Source: Kiritimatiellota bacterium (GTDB lineage: Bacteria; Verrucomicrobiota; Kiritimatiellia; JAAZAB01). From it: 10,000 nucleotides of DNA. Positions 1 to 6,618 of the stretch are shown here, piece by piece. The stretch is from the NCBI GenBank assembly GCA_008636095.1, contig VSJD01000057.1:1-10000 (forward strand). Direction: 5' to 3'. The notes under the pieces are model-generated. The model was not told where the DNA came from. It worked only from the letters and a program-made list of their open reading frames with translations, and made no database searches. Every line of letters starts with the position of its first letter. Positions within the stretch are counted from its first letter, which is position 1. The position numbers and the translations under genes are program-made.

Positions 1-1077
1 CGGCGCAGTATGGCCTATGCCGACAAAACCACCGCAAACAACCTGCGCATTACTGCCCCAACATTGGTCAACAAAAAGGCCGTCAATTACCGGCGGTGCC
101 GCCGTCCGGCCAACTAACGCCAACGGCCGCTGGCCGAACAACTCTGGCGCGGCGGACAACTGCGCATCCGTCATGTCCGGCTGCGTGCTCAACACCACTG
201 CATCCACGGCAACCTTGCCGGGGACATTCTTGTTTCGAAAGCATACCAGGTCAAAATTGTCGCCGACCTCTCCCGTCAACACCGGCGAAAACTTTACCCA
301 CTGCCAGGTGTTGATCAATGTTGCCGGGACAGCTGTCAATTGCTGTGCGTTTCCACCTTGCGTCGTGATCAGCTGATATTTGTCCGTCGCGTGGGCCGAG
401 CGCACCCGCGCATATATCGTCACGGGCTTGCTCGTTCGCGGGAAGGGGAAGGCGCCAATCTTCAGGTAGCTGCTGTCCTGCGCCAGGTGGCCGGCAGAGG
501 CTGTCGCATCAACGCCAATATACTGGCGAGAGGGGACAAACCCCTCAGCCTCAAACCGCCAGGGAGCGACCGCCGTGTCGCATGTTTTCGACGGGTCCGC
601 CAGTTTTACGCGCACCCAGTCCACCTCGAACACCGCCCCCGGCTGCGGGGTTTTGCTCAGGAAGTCAATTCCCAGGGTTGTATCATTCGCGATCAGCACT
701 TTTGAGAGCGAGATCTCCTGCCACTGGTTGGAGGACAAAGTTACCGTCTGAGGTGCGTAAAGCCAACCATTGCGGGAACACAAGCGGAACCAGACTTCGC
801 CCTTTCCGCGCATGGAAGCTGTTACGGTCGCCAATCGTGCGCCGTCCAGTCCACTGGCCGTTAACGTTAAACCCTCCAACGACTTCTTGCCGGTCAATGT
901 CCCCCGCACAAAACCATCTTTGGATTCAGCATGACTAATCCATTCAATGCGGGTGTCGTCCGGCGGCTTATGGTAGGATTGGATCGCCCCTGGTCCATGG
1001 CTAAACTCTTCCTGGAACTCATAAGCATTGACGCTGGTAATAAACGCAAAAAACGAAATCCATACCAGATATCGCAT
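1..1077 (-). CDS. Secreted multi-module protein with CBM9-like domain start (3' end beyond window)
   Basis: The frame is open from the ATG at 1077 to base 1 without a stop, giving the first 359 residues of a longer protein. The start is set by a strong Shine-Dalgarno (AAGGAG, six bases upstream of the ATG) and by an immediate signal peptide: MRYLVW, a hydrophobic stretch to about residue 16, then a likely VNA|YE cleavage after Ala18. Residues about 20-160 look like a beta-sandwich module ending in FEVDWVRV. Residues about 172-298 form a second sandwich-like module starting WRFEAEG. From about residue 328, APPVIDGLFVDQCW matches the opening of CBM9-like/DOMON domains, whose usual form is PVIDG-x-DDPxW. 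The protein is therefore exported, and binding or attacking glycans is a reasonable inference, but any catalytic part would lie off the left edge. It is the last visible gene of the minus-strand cluster, 90 bases after the hydrolase gene. Confidence 0.85.
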   Translation of the reverse strand, partial: MRYLVWISFFAFITSVNAYEFQEEFSHGPGAIQSYHKPPDDTRIEWISHAESKDGFVRGTLTGKKSLEGLTLTASGLDGARLATVTASMRGKGEVWFRLCSRNGWLYAPQTVTLSSNQWQEISLSKVLIANDTTLGIDFLSKTPQPGAVFEVDWVRVKLADPSKTCDTAVAPWRFEAEGFVPSRQYIGVDATASAGHLAQDSSYLKIGAFPFPRTSKPVTIYARVRSAHATDKYQLITTQGGNAQQLTAVPATLINTWQWVKFSPVLTGEVGDNFDLVCFRNKNVPGKVAVDAVVLSTQPDMTDAQLSAAPELFGQRPLALVGRTAAPPVIDGLFVDQCWGSNAQVVCGGFVGIGHTAP

Positions 1078-1082
1078 GTTTG

Positions 1083-1091
1083 TCTCCTTCC
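1083..1091 (-). promoter_or_regulatory. Ribosome binding site of the secreted multi-module protein
   Basis: On the minus strand the sequence GGAAGGAGA lies just upstream of the ATG at 1077, with six bases between AGGAG and the start codon. It is the clearest Shine-Dalgarno in the window. It supports this start even though no stop codon closes the gene inside the window. Confidence 0.7.
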
Positions 1092-1167
1092 TGCTTCTAG
1101 TGTCGTGTTTCACAATTGTCTTGTCTTATGGAACAAACAAAATGTAGTTCCTATTTTGCCGGATTTT

Positions 1168-1977
1168 TTAGTTCAGCGAGGCCAATATTTGACGGAGCCT
1201 GATTCGAACAGGTTCAATTATTTTGCGCTGTGAGAGATCAGGTCCTTTTTCATTGAATCCGTTTGCCGTCCAGTTTTCCCATATTCCGTGATAGCAGTCG
1301 TTTCCGTTGAAAAGAAAATCTTCGACTTTCAGGCCAAGTTTGCGCGCCTTCTTTACTAGCATGTAGGAGTGAACAGGCGGAACGAGTTCGTCGTTCACGC
1401 TGTGAAGACAGAATAAAGGCGGACTTGTCTTTTTCAGCATTGATATCGGAGATGCATGCCGGTAATCATATTCCGTCACATGCGCTTTGCCGAAAAAGTG
1501 TTTTGCCTTCATTTTGAAATATTTTGTTCCGAACTGTTTTTTCAGATCTGACGGACCGGCGATAGAAATGATGCACTTTACTTTTTCAGGCGAGAGGGAG
1601 AGTCCTGTTGTCAGAGCCAGATGTCCGCCTGCCGACATTCCTGCAATAATAAGAGGTCCGGCTGCGAAGCCGGGGAAGAGTACGGCTACCGCTTTTTCAA
1701 GAAAATCGGCGGCTTTGAGGCAGTCTTTGCCGCCTGCCGGCCAGGCGGCATGCTGAAGAAGTCTGTAATTGGGGCAGAAGCATACCATGCCTTCCTTGGC
1801 GAAAAGTCTGGATAGAGGATGTATCGAAGATTTTTCCATGGCGTCCCAGCCGCCTCCGTGAATCACGAGCGCGGCGGAAACTTTACGGACAGGAGCATAA
1901 TCCGCGGGGATGAACAAATCCCCGCGTCCTCTTTTTCCGTTTTCCGGAGCGTAGATTATGTCTTTCAGTATTTTCAT
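1168..1977 (-). CDS. Alpha/beta-hydrolase, esterase/lipase-like (BD-FAE/HSL type)
   Basis: This 269-residue protein has the landmarks of a serine alpha/beta-hydrolase. HGGGW at residues 40-44 forms the oxyanion hole. GMSAGG at 113-118 contains the nucleophile Ser115. The acid is probably Asp196 in HSVNDELVPP, and the base His230 in CYHGIW. The HGGGW plus GxSAGG pair is typical of the hormone-sensitive-lipase/BD-FAE group, which includes acetyl- and feruloyl-esterases acting on plant-type glycans. No signal peptide is visible, so it is probably cytoplasmic. It starts 13 bases after the isomerase stop with no obvious Shine-Dalgarno, which suggests translational coupling. The short lid region between the nucleophile and the acid suits a small substrate. 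Removing acyl groups from sugars is inferred from context; a general carboxylesterase or a peptidase-like hydrolase cannot be excluded. Confidence 0.87.
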   Translation of the reverse strand: MKILKDIIYAPENGKRGRGDLFIPADYAPVRKVSAALVIHGGGWDAMEKSSIHPLSRLFAKEGMVCFCPNYRLLQHAAWPAGGKDCLKAADFLEKAVAVLFPGFAAGPLIIAGMSAGGHLALTTGLSLSPEKVKCIISIAGPSDLKKQFGTKYFKMKAKHFFGKAHVTEYDYRHASPISMLKKTSPPLFCLHSVNDELVPPVHSYMLVKKARKLGLKVEDFLFNGNDCYHGIWENWTANGFNEKGPDLSQRKIIEPVRIRLRQILASLN

Positions 1978-1990
1978 CTAAACTGCTGGA

Positions 1991-3445
1991 TCAGTCCGGA
2001 GGGATAATAGCACATTCAATGCCGAAAATCTCAGCGACCTTTTTAATTGCCGCCGCTTTGTGTCCGATACCGAGCGCGAAGTGATGTGTCGGGCCTTCCG
2101 CGACCCAGCGTTTGAGGAATGTCCTGACATCCGGTTTGAAGTAGCCGTGAGTGTTTGTGTTTCCTGTAGGCGGTATGGGGCCATTGAGTGATGCGCCTTC
2201 GGCGACGATGAACTTGAATTTTCCGTCCGCCTTGAGCCCGATGCTGAGCATGGTTATCGGCCCATCTTTTATGCGGAATTCGACGCCTGCGCCGGTTCCG
2301 GGCTTGCCGTGATATTTGAGAAGGCTTCTGAGTACGGGACGGCCTTCAGCGATATTAAGATGATGCGGGCCGTCGTGTCCGACAAGAACCGAGCCTTTCT
2401 GGAAGTCTATCGGATGGAATTCGGCGAAGCTTCCACCCATGCCGAGTCGGTCCATTATCATCATGGCGATACATGTTTTGAGGTCGTATTCGCCGCACAT
2501 CGGGAGGCCCGCGCTTGTGAGGAGTGAGTTGCCGACGATGAGGTTTGTCACAAGTTCACGCATCGGAGAGCCCGTTTTGGCCTCGTAATAGTATGCGAAG
2601 CCGTCGAGCTTTTGCTCTTCGATGAACTTTTCGAGCGCGACAGCGGCTTTGGCGGCGATGTCTAAGTCTTTGTCAGTGACTTTTGTAGTGAGCGGGTCAG
2701 AGACCGGATTTGGGGTGTCGAAGAACTCGAGAATCTCTTTTCTTTTTACTGCGATTTCTTCGGCGGTAACACTCTTATAATGCTTCATTATGTGGTCGGG
2801 CTCGCATTGCACGACATGCGAACCGAAAGCGGCTGTGACAGATGTCGGGTCAGTGTGCATGTCGAGCATGGCTTCGAGTACGTGTCCCATGTGTCCGAAT
2901 CGGGCCGTTTTGAGTGAGCGGCAGACTTTCGCGATATCGCAGTATTCGGCTATTTCAACATCTGCCTGTGGGTCGTTATGGAGCATGCCGATGATGACAT
3001 TCGGGGCTTTTTTGCCCATTCTGACGGCGACTCCGGTGAACTCCGGAACTGCACAGAAGTCGTCGTTGCAGAGCTGAACGTATGTTCGCGCGTTCGGGTA
3101 ATCCATGGCCGCGAGCGGCTGGAGCGCCACAAGCGCAACCGGAATATTGAGCTCCTTAATGATGACTCCGAATGTCGAAGATGTGGCATATGTGACCATG
3201 TCCACGAAAAGCAGGTCTGGATCCATGGCCTTGATTGCGGGCAGGACTTTGTAAGCCGCCTGTGCGTTGTCGACGATGCCGAAGTTTTTTGCGACTACTC
3301 CGTTCGATTCGACCTTCTTTACGAATTCGGCAAGCTTGCCTTTGAGTTCGTCGAGCAGTCCGTCAAACTGTCCCCAGTATATGTCGAGTCCGACTCCGAT
3401 GACGGCCACGTTTGCCGTAAGCGCTTTCTTTCTTTTTACCGCCAT
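1991..3445 (-). CDS. L-arabinose/L-fucose isomerase family protein
   Basis: The 484-residue product fits the arabinose-isomerase fold family (E. coli AraA is 500 residues). The C-terminal half carries recognisable counterparts of the AraA metal-site regions: GEYDLKT near residues 318-324 (Glu319), AEFHPIDF at 341-348 (Glu342), GHDGPHH at 356-361 (His357), and a closing WVAEGPTHHFALG at 447-459 (His454/His455). These would bind the divalent metal that supports aldose-ketose interconversion in the cytoplasm. The N-terminal part (VAVIGVGLDIYW) is divergent from E. coli AraA, so the sugar may not be L-arabinose. I chose the ATG at 3445 because AAAGGAAA lies nine bases upstream. A GTG at 3490 in the same frame would add 15 residues (ITSYLKLKYKGNYA after the first) with no good ribosome site. 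It is followed 13 bases later by the esterase gene. Confidence 0.85.
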   Translation of the reverse strand: MAVKRKKALTANVAVIGVGLDIYWGQFDGLLDELKGKLAEFVKKVESNGVVAKNFGIVDNAQAAYKVLPAIKAMDPDLLFVDMVTYATSSTFGVIIKELNIPVALVALQPLAAMDYPNARTYVQLCNDDFCAVPEFTGVAVRMGKKAPNVIIGMLHNDPQADVEIAEYCDIAKVCRSLKTARFGHMGHVLEAMLDMHTDPTSVTAAFGSHVVQCEPDHIMKHYKSVTAEEIAVKRKEILEFFDTPNPVSDPLTTKVTDKDLDIAAKAAVALEKFIEEQKLDGFAYYYEAKTGSPMRELVTNLIVGNSLLTSAGLPMCGEYDLKTCIAMMIMDRLGMGGSFAEFHPIDFQKGSVLVGHDGPHHLNIAEGRPVLRSLLKYHGKPGTGAGVEFRIKDGPITMLSIGLKADGKFKFIVAEGASLNGPIPPTGNTNTHGYFKPDVRTFLKRWVAEGPTHHFALGIGHKAAAIKKVAEIFGIECAIIPPD

Positions 3446-3452
3446 TGCATAA

Positions 3453-3460
3453 TTTCCTTT
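3453..3460 (-). promoter_or_regulatory. Ribosome binding site that sets the isomerase start
   Basis: Minus-strand AAAGGAAA stands nine bases (from AGGA) before the ATG at 3445. The upstream in-frame GTG at 3490 has nothing comparable, so this site favours the shorter protein. Confidence 0.55.
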
Positions 3461-3540
3461 ATATTTAAGTTTTAAGTATGATGTTATCACCTGAACTTCT
3501 CAAGTGTAAATTCAACAGAACGCATTGGAGGCCCTTCACC

Positions 3541-5859
3541 CTATTCCATCCGCATCCAATCAATTTCAAAACTCAGCCCTGGTTTGGTGGCGGGAATAAT
3601 GAGCAACTGCCGTATGAAACCGCACCACTGGGGATTTTCGCCCACGGGCAGGACATATTCATGGAACTCCCCGTCACCCGGATTCTCAAACCTCGCGGCG
3701 TAATTACCATCGCGGTGTTTGTTGCTCAACATGACAATGAAAACCTCCGGGGAAGTGAATGTTGACCACGCCAGATAGGCTGTGTCATTGGTATCGCACC
3801 TCATCCTTAGAACTATTTTTTTGAAGCGGCGGGCGTCAACTGCGAGGGGAGGGCTGAGGAGGGAGGGATACAGTCCCACGCTTTTGCCCTTCAGGCAGCT
3901 TCCTTCCACCCGGAGATTGGCAATCTGTGACCAATAATACCAGCCCTGCATGTCGCCGTTTTTATCAAAGTGCCATGCTGTTCGCGGTTCCAGCAGCTTG
4001 ACATCGTAGTCTCCCAGTCCAACATCTCTTGGAGTGATATCAATGTGTGGATGGTCATCCTTGGCAAAGACCTCGCGTAAACCGTCTAAAAACGAGAATC
4101 CATGCTCGGCATGCGGCTCGAAATAGCTGCCCTCAGTCCACTCGTTCCAGGCCTCAATAAGGCACATCCCCGGTGAGCAGCAGTCGTCGCGGCGCATGTC
4201 GAGTAATCTTTTGGCCAGGGCGCAGTGCGTTTTGAACTGGTGAGGGGTATATCCGCAGAAACGTTTCGATATCGGGGCCGGTCCCAGGCGCGGCCTCGGG
4301 TCCCAGCCGGCGCTCAGGGGAGGAATGAACTTCAGGCTCAACGGATTCACCTCGGCGCAAAACCGATTCCATTCACGCCAGTAAACCTCCAGGAGATTCC
4401 CGTAATCAAGCACATGATTCTCGCCAATGTATGCCCCGTGATAGCTGTAGGACGAAATCGCATTGTAACCCTGCCTGCCCAGATTTTTAAGCATATCCCC
4501 GTCAAAATACCCATGCACGCAGGCAATCTTCCAGATGCCGGGGATGTCTCGCTGCTGGCAGAGTTCGTCCATCCTGGCGAATATGTTTTGCATGGTCGCG
4601 CTGCCTAACTCATCGGCAAGGGCATCAGGCTGGTAGATGAAAAGCACTGGTTTCTCGTCCGTCCTGAGATAGTTGGGCAACGTAAAATAATGGTCAATCC
4701 AGTATTGGGTCATGGCAAGAAGGTCTTTTTTTGAGTAAGTTCCTTGCGGATTATGCGGGGAGTGATTGCACCAATTCACACAAAATTTCATGAGTGAGCT
4801 ATAGCGTGCTTTCAGGAAACCCCGTTCAAGTTCCTCCCCCAACCGGAAGGCGCCGCCATCCTGCCCCCAGTACCAGTCGAAGGCGATGAAGGTAATTCCA
4901 TGCTCCAACATCCACTTGATATACCAGTCTGCCACTTCGGGGTTCGTCCCGTCATACCAGCCGAGGGCAGGCTTATGCCCCGGCCATGTCTGCATCGGCG
5001 CCCAGCGGGAGTGGTCAATCCAGTTGGGGTAGTAATACGCTCCTACCTGATATTCGGTAGCGACTGGTTCCGGCTTGGGGACATAGGAAACTTTGCTCAG
5101 ATTGGGCAACGACTGGAATAGAAGCGAGGTTTGGCCGGTCAACTTTTTAACTCCCTTCCCCTCAACTTCCAGGGTAAGTGTCGCCTCGCCCTGCCTTTCA
5201 GCAATGAATTGCCATCTCAGAACCACCGGCAGGCCGGGTGGAAGTTCAATGTCCTTCGCCAACGAGTCTACCGGCCTGAGCCATTCCGGAAACCCTGTTT
5301 CGATTCCCACTTGCAGAGTTGCATCAACGCCACCGTAATTGAAGAGCACGCATTCCACTTGTGCCGGAGTGCCAACACGATTGAGCGTGTCACTCGAGCC
5401 AAAGAATTGAATCTCAACCTCCGGTCTTCGCAGCGGCTCGGCAGAGAAAGCAAGCGAACGAAGCATAATGTTTAAGCCCGCCTCAGTTGCCAATCTCAGC
5501 CCGAGATGAGCAACTTTGCCGCACCACTTTGGCTCACATCCCAGGTCAACACTATATGTGTGAATTTTACCATCGCCTCTGACTGGAAAGCAACAGCGCG
5601 TGATGTCCGCATTGCCCCTGATTGCAAACAGTATTTCCGCCTCGGTATCTTTGTCCACCGCCATTGATACAAGCGCATAACGAGTCCCTGGTCCGGCTTC
5701 AATGTCCAGTTCAGATGGAGCAAACAGGCCGGACTGAGCAAGCTTGCTGGTCATCAGCAGCCCGCGCTTGGTGACCCGCAACGGACTCAGCCCATAAGCA
5801 GTCACCCATCCATTCAGACCACTCCGGAAGTCCCACTGCAAAGATTTTTCCTGCATCAC
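3541..5859 (-). CDS. Glycoside hydrolase family 99-like (WbsX-type) protein with flanking sandwich modules
   Basis: The 772-residue protein has three parts. Residues about 8-140 are a sandwich-like module, followed by an Ig-like stretch to about 255. Residues about 270-600 are a GH99-like/WbsX TIM-barrel-type domain, shown by GAYYYPNW (273-280), GHKPALGWYDGTNPEVADW (294-312), GITFIAFDWYWG (321-332) and EAWNEWTEGSYFEP (569-582). Residues about 627-772 are a second sandwich module resembling the first. GH99 enzymes are endo-alpha-mannosidases or mannanases, but GH99-like/WbsX proteins are diverse and mostly untested, some linked to polysaccharide synthesis, so the reaction is not assigned. There is no signal peptide, unlike the glycan-binding protein at the end of the cluster. 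The start is GTG 5859 or the adjacent ATG 5856; GAGGAG at 5871-5866 serves both. It heads the four-gene cluster, 95 bases before the isomerase. Confidence 0.87.
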   Translation of the reverse strand: MMQEKSLQWDFRSGLNGWVTAYGLSPLRVTKRGLLMTSKLAQSGLFAPSELDIEAGPGTRYALVSMAVDKDTEAEILFAIRGNADITRCCFPVRGDGKIHTYSVDLGCEPKWCGKVAHLGLRLATEAGLNIMLRSLAFSAEPLRRPEVEIQFFGSSDTLNRVGTPAQVECVLFNYGGVDATLQVGIETGFPEWLRPVDSLAKDIELPPGLPVVLRWQFIAERQGEATLTLEVEGKGVKKLTGQTSLLFQSLPNLSKVSYVPKPEPVATEYQVGAYYYPNWIDHSRWAPMQTWPGHKPALGWYDGTNPEVADWYIKWMLEHGITFIAFDWYWGQDGGAFRLGEELERGFLKARYSSLMKFCVNWCNHSPHNPQGTYSKKDLLAMTQYWIDHYFTLPNYLRTDEKPVLFIYQPDALADELGSATMQNIFARMDELCQQRDIPGIWKIACVHGYFDGDMLKNLGRQGYNAISSYSYHGAYIGENHVLDYGNLLEVYWREWNRFCAEVNPLSLKFIPPLSAGWDPRPRLGPAPISKRFCGYTPHQFKTHCALAKRLLDMRRDDCCSPGMCLIEAWNEWTEGSYFEPHAEHGFSFLDGLREVFAKDDHPHIDITPRDVGLGDYDVKLLEPRTAWHFDKNGDMQGWYYWSQIANLRVEGSCLKGKSVGLYPSLLSPPLAVDARRFKKIVLRMRCDTNDTAYLAWSTFTSPEVFIVMLSNKHRDGNYAARFENPGDGEFHEYVLPVGENPQWCGFIRQLLIIPATKPGLSFEIDWMRME

Positions 5860-5865
5860 AATGTT

Positions 5866-5871
5866 CTCCTC
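5866..5871 (-). promoter_or_regulatory. Ribosome binding site of the GH99-like gene
   Basis: Minus-strand GAGGAG lies six bases before GTG 5859 and nine before ATG 5856. Both spacings are workable, so the exact first codon is undecided by one residue. A signal peptide further upstream is not possible in this frame without skipping this site. Confidence 0.6.
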
Positions 5872-5947
5872 TATAATATAATCGCAGCATTCTGCAATAA
5901 TCTTAACTATTTATCGAGCAACAACATGCGTCGATTGTTTTCTTGCA

Positions 5948-6079
5948 TTATTCTCCATCTCTTTTATAATAGCGATCAGCTTTCTGATCTCTGTCGTTCT
6001 GATATAAAAGGACCCCCATTTCGCCCCCATAAGCCGGATCTGGCCCAGATCCGTCTGCAAACAAAACTGCGCTCAACAT
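5948..6079 (-). CDS. Doubtful 43-residue ORF in the leader region
   Basis: An ATG at 6079 opens a 43-residue frame ending TAA at 5948, starting MLSAVLFADG. The codons just upstream read AVFIL, so the whole stretch looks like a signal-peptide core followed by a polar tail (ending YYKRDGE). No Shine-Dalgarno precedes the ATG, a stop lies 14 codons upstream, and the frame runs through the inverted-repeat segment. Another frame of the same strand (ATG at 6031) also stays open for about 39 codons, so the openness is weak evidence. I do not recognise either product. Confidence 0.12.
   Translation of the reverse strand: MLSAVLFADGSGPDPAYGGEMGVLLYQNDRDQKADRYYKRDGE
5974..5989. promoter_or_regulatory. 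16-base palindrome upstream of the GH99-like operon (possible operator)
   Basis: GATCAG and CTGATC are perfect six-base arms around a four-base centre, 115 bases upstream of the GH99-like start. The size suits an operator for a dimeric sugar-responsive repressor or a small RNA hairpin in the leader. No -35/-10 pair next to it is convincing, so the regulatory role is only a guess. Confidence 0.25.
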
Positions 6080-6161
6080 CAGGATAAAGACCGCCGTTGG
6101 CCGCGAAAATCATTCGCGAAGCGTTCGATGCGCAATACCGTGATGGGGGTCGCTTTTATAT
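6002..6161. repeat. 160-base segment bounded by imperfect inverted repeats (MITE-like or structured leader)
   Basis: The left arm 6002-6019 (ATATAAAAGGACCCCCAT) and the right arm 6143-6161 are reverse complements over 18 bases, with one extra base in the right arm. Inside are two more perfect hairpins: 6035-6053 (nine-base arms CGGATCTGG/CCAGATCCG around one C) and CGCGAA/TTCGCG with a five-base loop near 6102-6118. Nested inverted repeats of this kind occur in miniature inverted-repeat elements, and TA dinucleotides at both outer ends would fit a Tc1/IS630-type insertion. The same structure could instead be a folded RNA leader for the GH99-like operon, which begins about 140 bases further on. 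No transposase is present. Confidence 0.4.
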
Positions 6162-6405
6162 GGGGCGGCAACATACAGGCACTGAATATTTCGCGTTTTA
6201 TACCGTCTTTATTTTTTACGAACATTAGCGTTAATTTGATTTATTTGCAATAGAAACGGCGTGCAAACTATTTTTGCGCCACTTTTTGGCCTGGTTCAAA
6301 AAGGCCTGATTTTGGGTAACAGTGCCAACAAAGAGGTTCCCATGCGACAGTGGGATTATGAGGCCAAACAAATGTGCGAAAGATTCTGGACACTACCCCG
6401 CCGTC

Positions 6406-6532
6406 GCTCCAAGGGAGCTTCCTTCGTCGCCGAAGTGGCTATGGAGGACAGGATGGCAGGACAAGATGGCGAGACGACCCGGCGAAGTTCGCCATAAACA
6501 AAGATGCTCCGTGGTCCTGGTCGCCTTTGGCG
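6406..6532. repeat. Hairpin-rich block downstream of the beta-helix gene (possible dispersed intergenic repeat)
   Basis: Four short hairpins follow each other: GCTCC-AAG-GGAGC (6406-6418), CTTCG-TCGC-CGAAG (6422-6435), the 13-base palindrome GGCGAA-G-TTCGCC (6481-6493) and CGCC-TTT-GGCG (6522-6532). Between them, the stretch CGAAGTGGCTATGGAGGACA resembles, from memory, intergenic repeats common in PVC and candidate-phylum genomes that are often mis-annotated as short hypothetical proteins. It lies just past the 3' end of the beta-helix gene and could help end or stabilise its transcript, though no run of T follows any hairpin. Confidence 0.35.
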
Positions 6533-6618
6533 CCGCCGCCAGCGGGTAAACTTGCCACGTGGAGCTTCACTAACTGCAGATGACCTAACGACTTGAAGTA
6601 TTGTTCCTATACCTTCCT

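Larger units (their letters stand above)
5860..6618. other. Non-coding stretch between the beta-helix gene and the GH99-like gene
   Basis: This ~760-base region contains no convincing gene. From 6180 to 6260 it is AT-rich. It also holds the palindrome at 5974-5989, the inverted-repeat segment at 6002-6161 and the hairpin block at 6406-6532. Any promoter for the GH99-like operon should be here, but I could not pick a -35/-10 pair with confidence. Open frames at 6261-6622 in several phases have arginine- and serine-rich, low-complexity translations, as expected of GC-rich non-coding DNA. Confidence 0.6.

Noticed and set aside
17..938. Overlapping plus-strand open frames of 72 to 121 residues
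   Set aside because: They lie opposite the secreted-protein gene, whose minus-strand frame runs through 359 codons with a signal peptide, ribosome site and coherent beta-strand pattern. The plus-strand translations are proline- and arginine-rich and domain-free.
1117..1145. Possible terminator between the hydrolase and secreted-protein genes (GGAAC / GTTCC arms)
   Set aside because: The stem is only five bases with a twelve-base AT-rich loop and no following T run on the minus strand. It does not support a transcript end.
3446..3490. GTG start at 3490 for the isomerase, adding 15 residues
   Set aside because: No Shine-Dalgarno precedes it, and the extension has no counterpart in the family. 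The ATG at 3445 has AAAGGAAA at good spacing.
3487..3525. A 12-residue minus-strand frame between the GH99-like and isomerase genes
   Set aside because: It is too short to support, and its start has no credible ribosome site; it may be chance.
6055..6237. Plus-strand frame through the inverted-repeat segment (reads through GGRFYMGRQ to a TAG near 6230)
   Set aside because: It has no start codon after the previous stop apart from an internal ATG with no ribosome site. Matching six-residue strings on both strands come from the inverted repeat itself.
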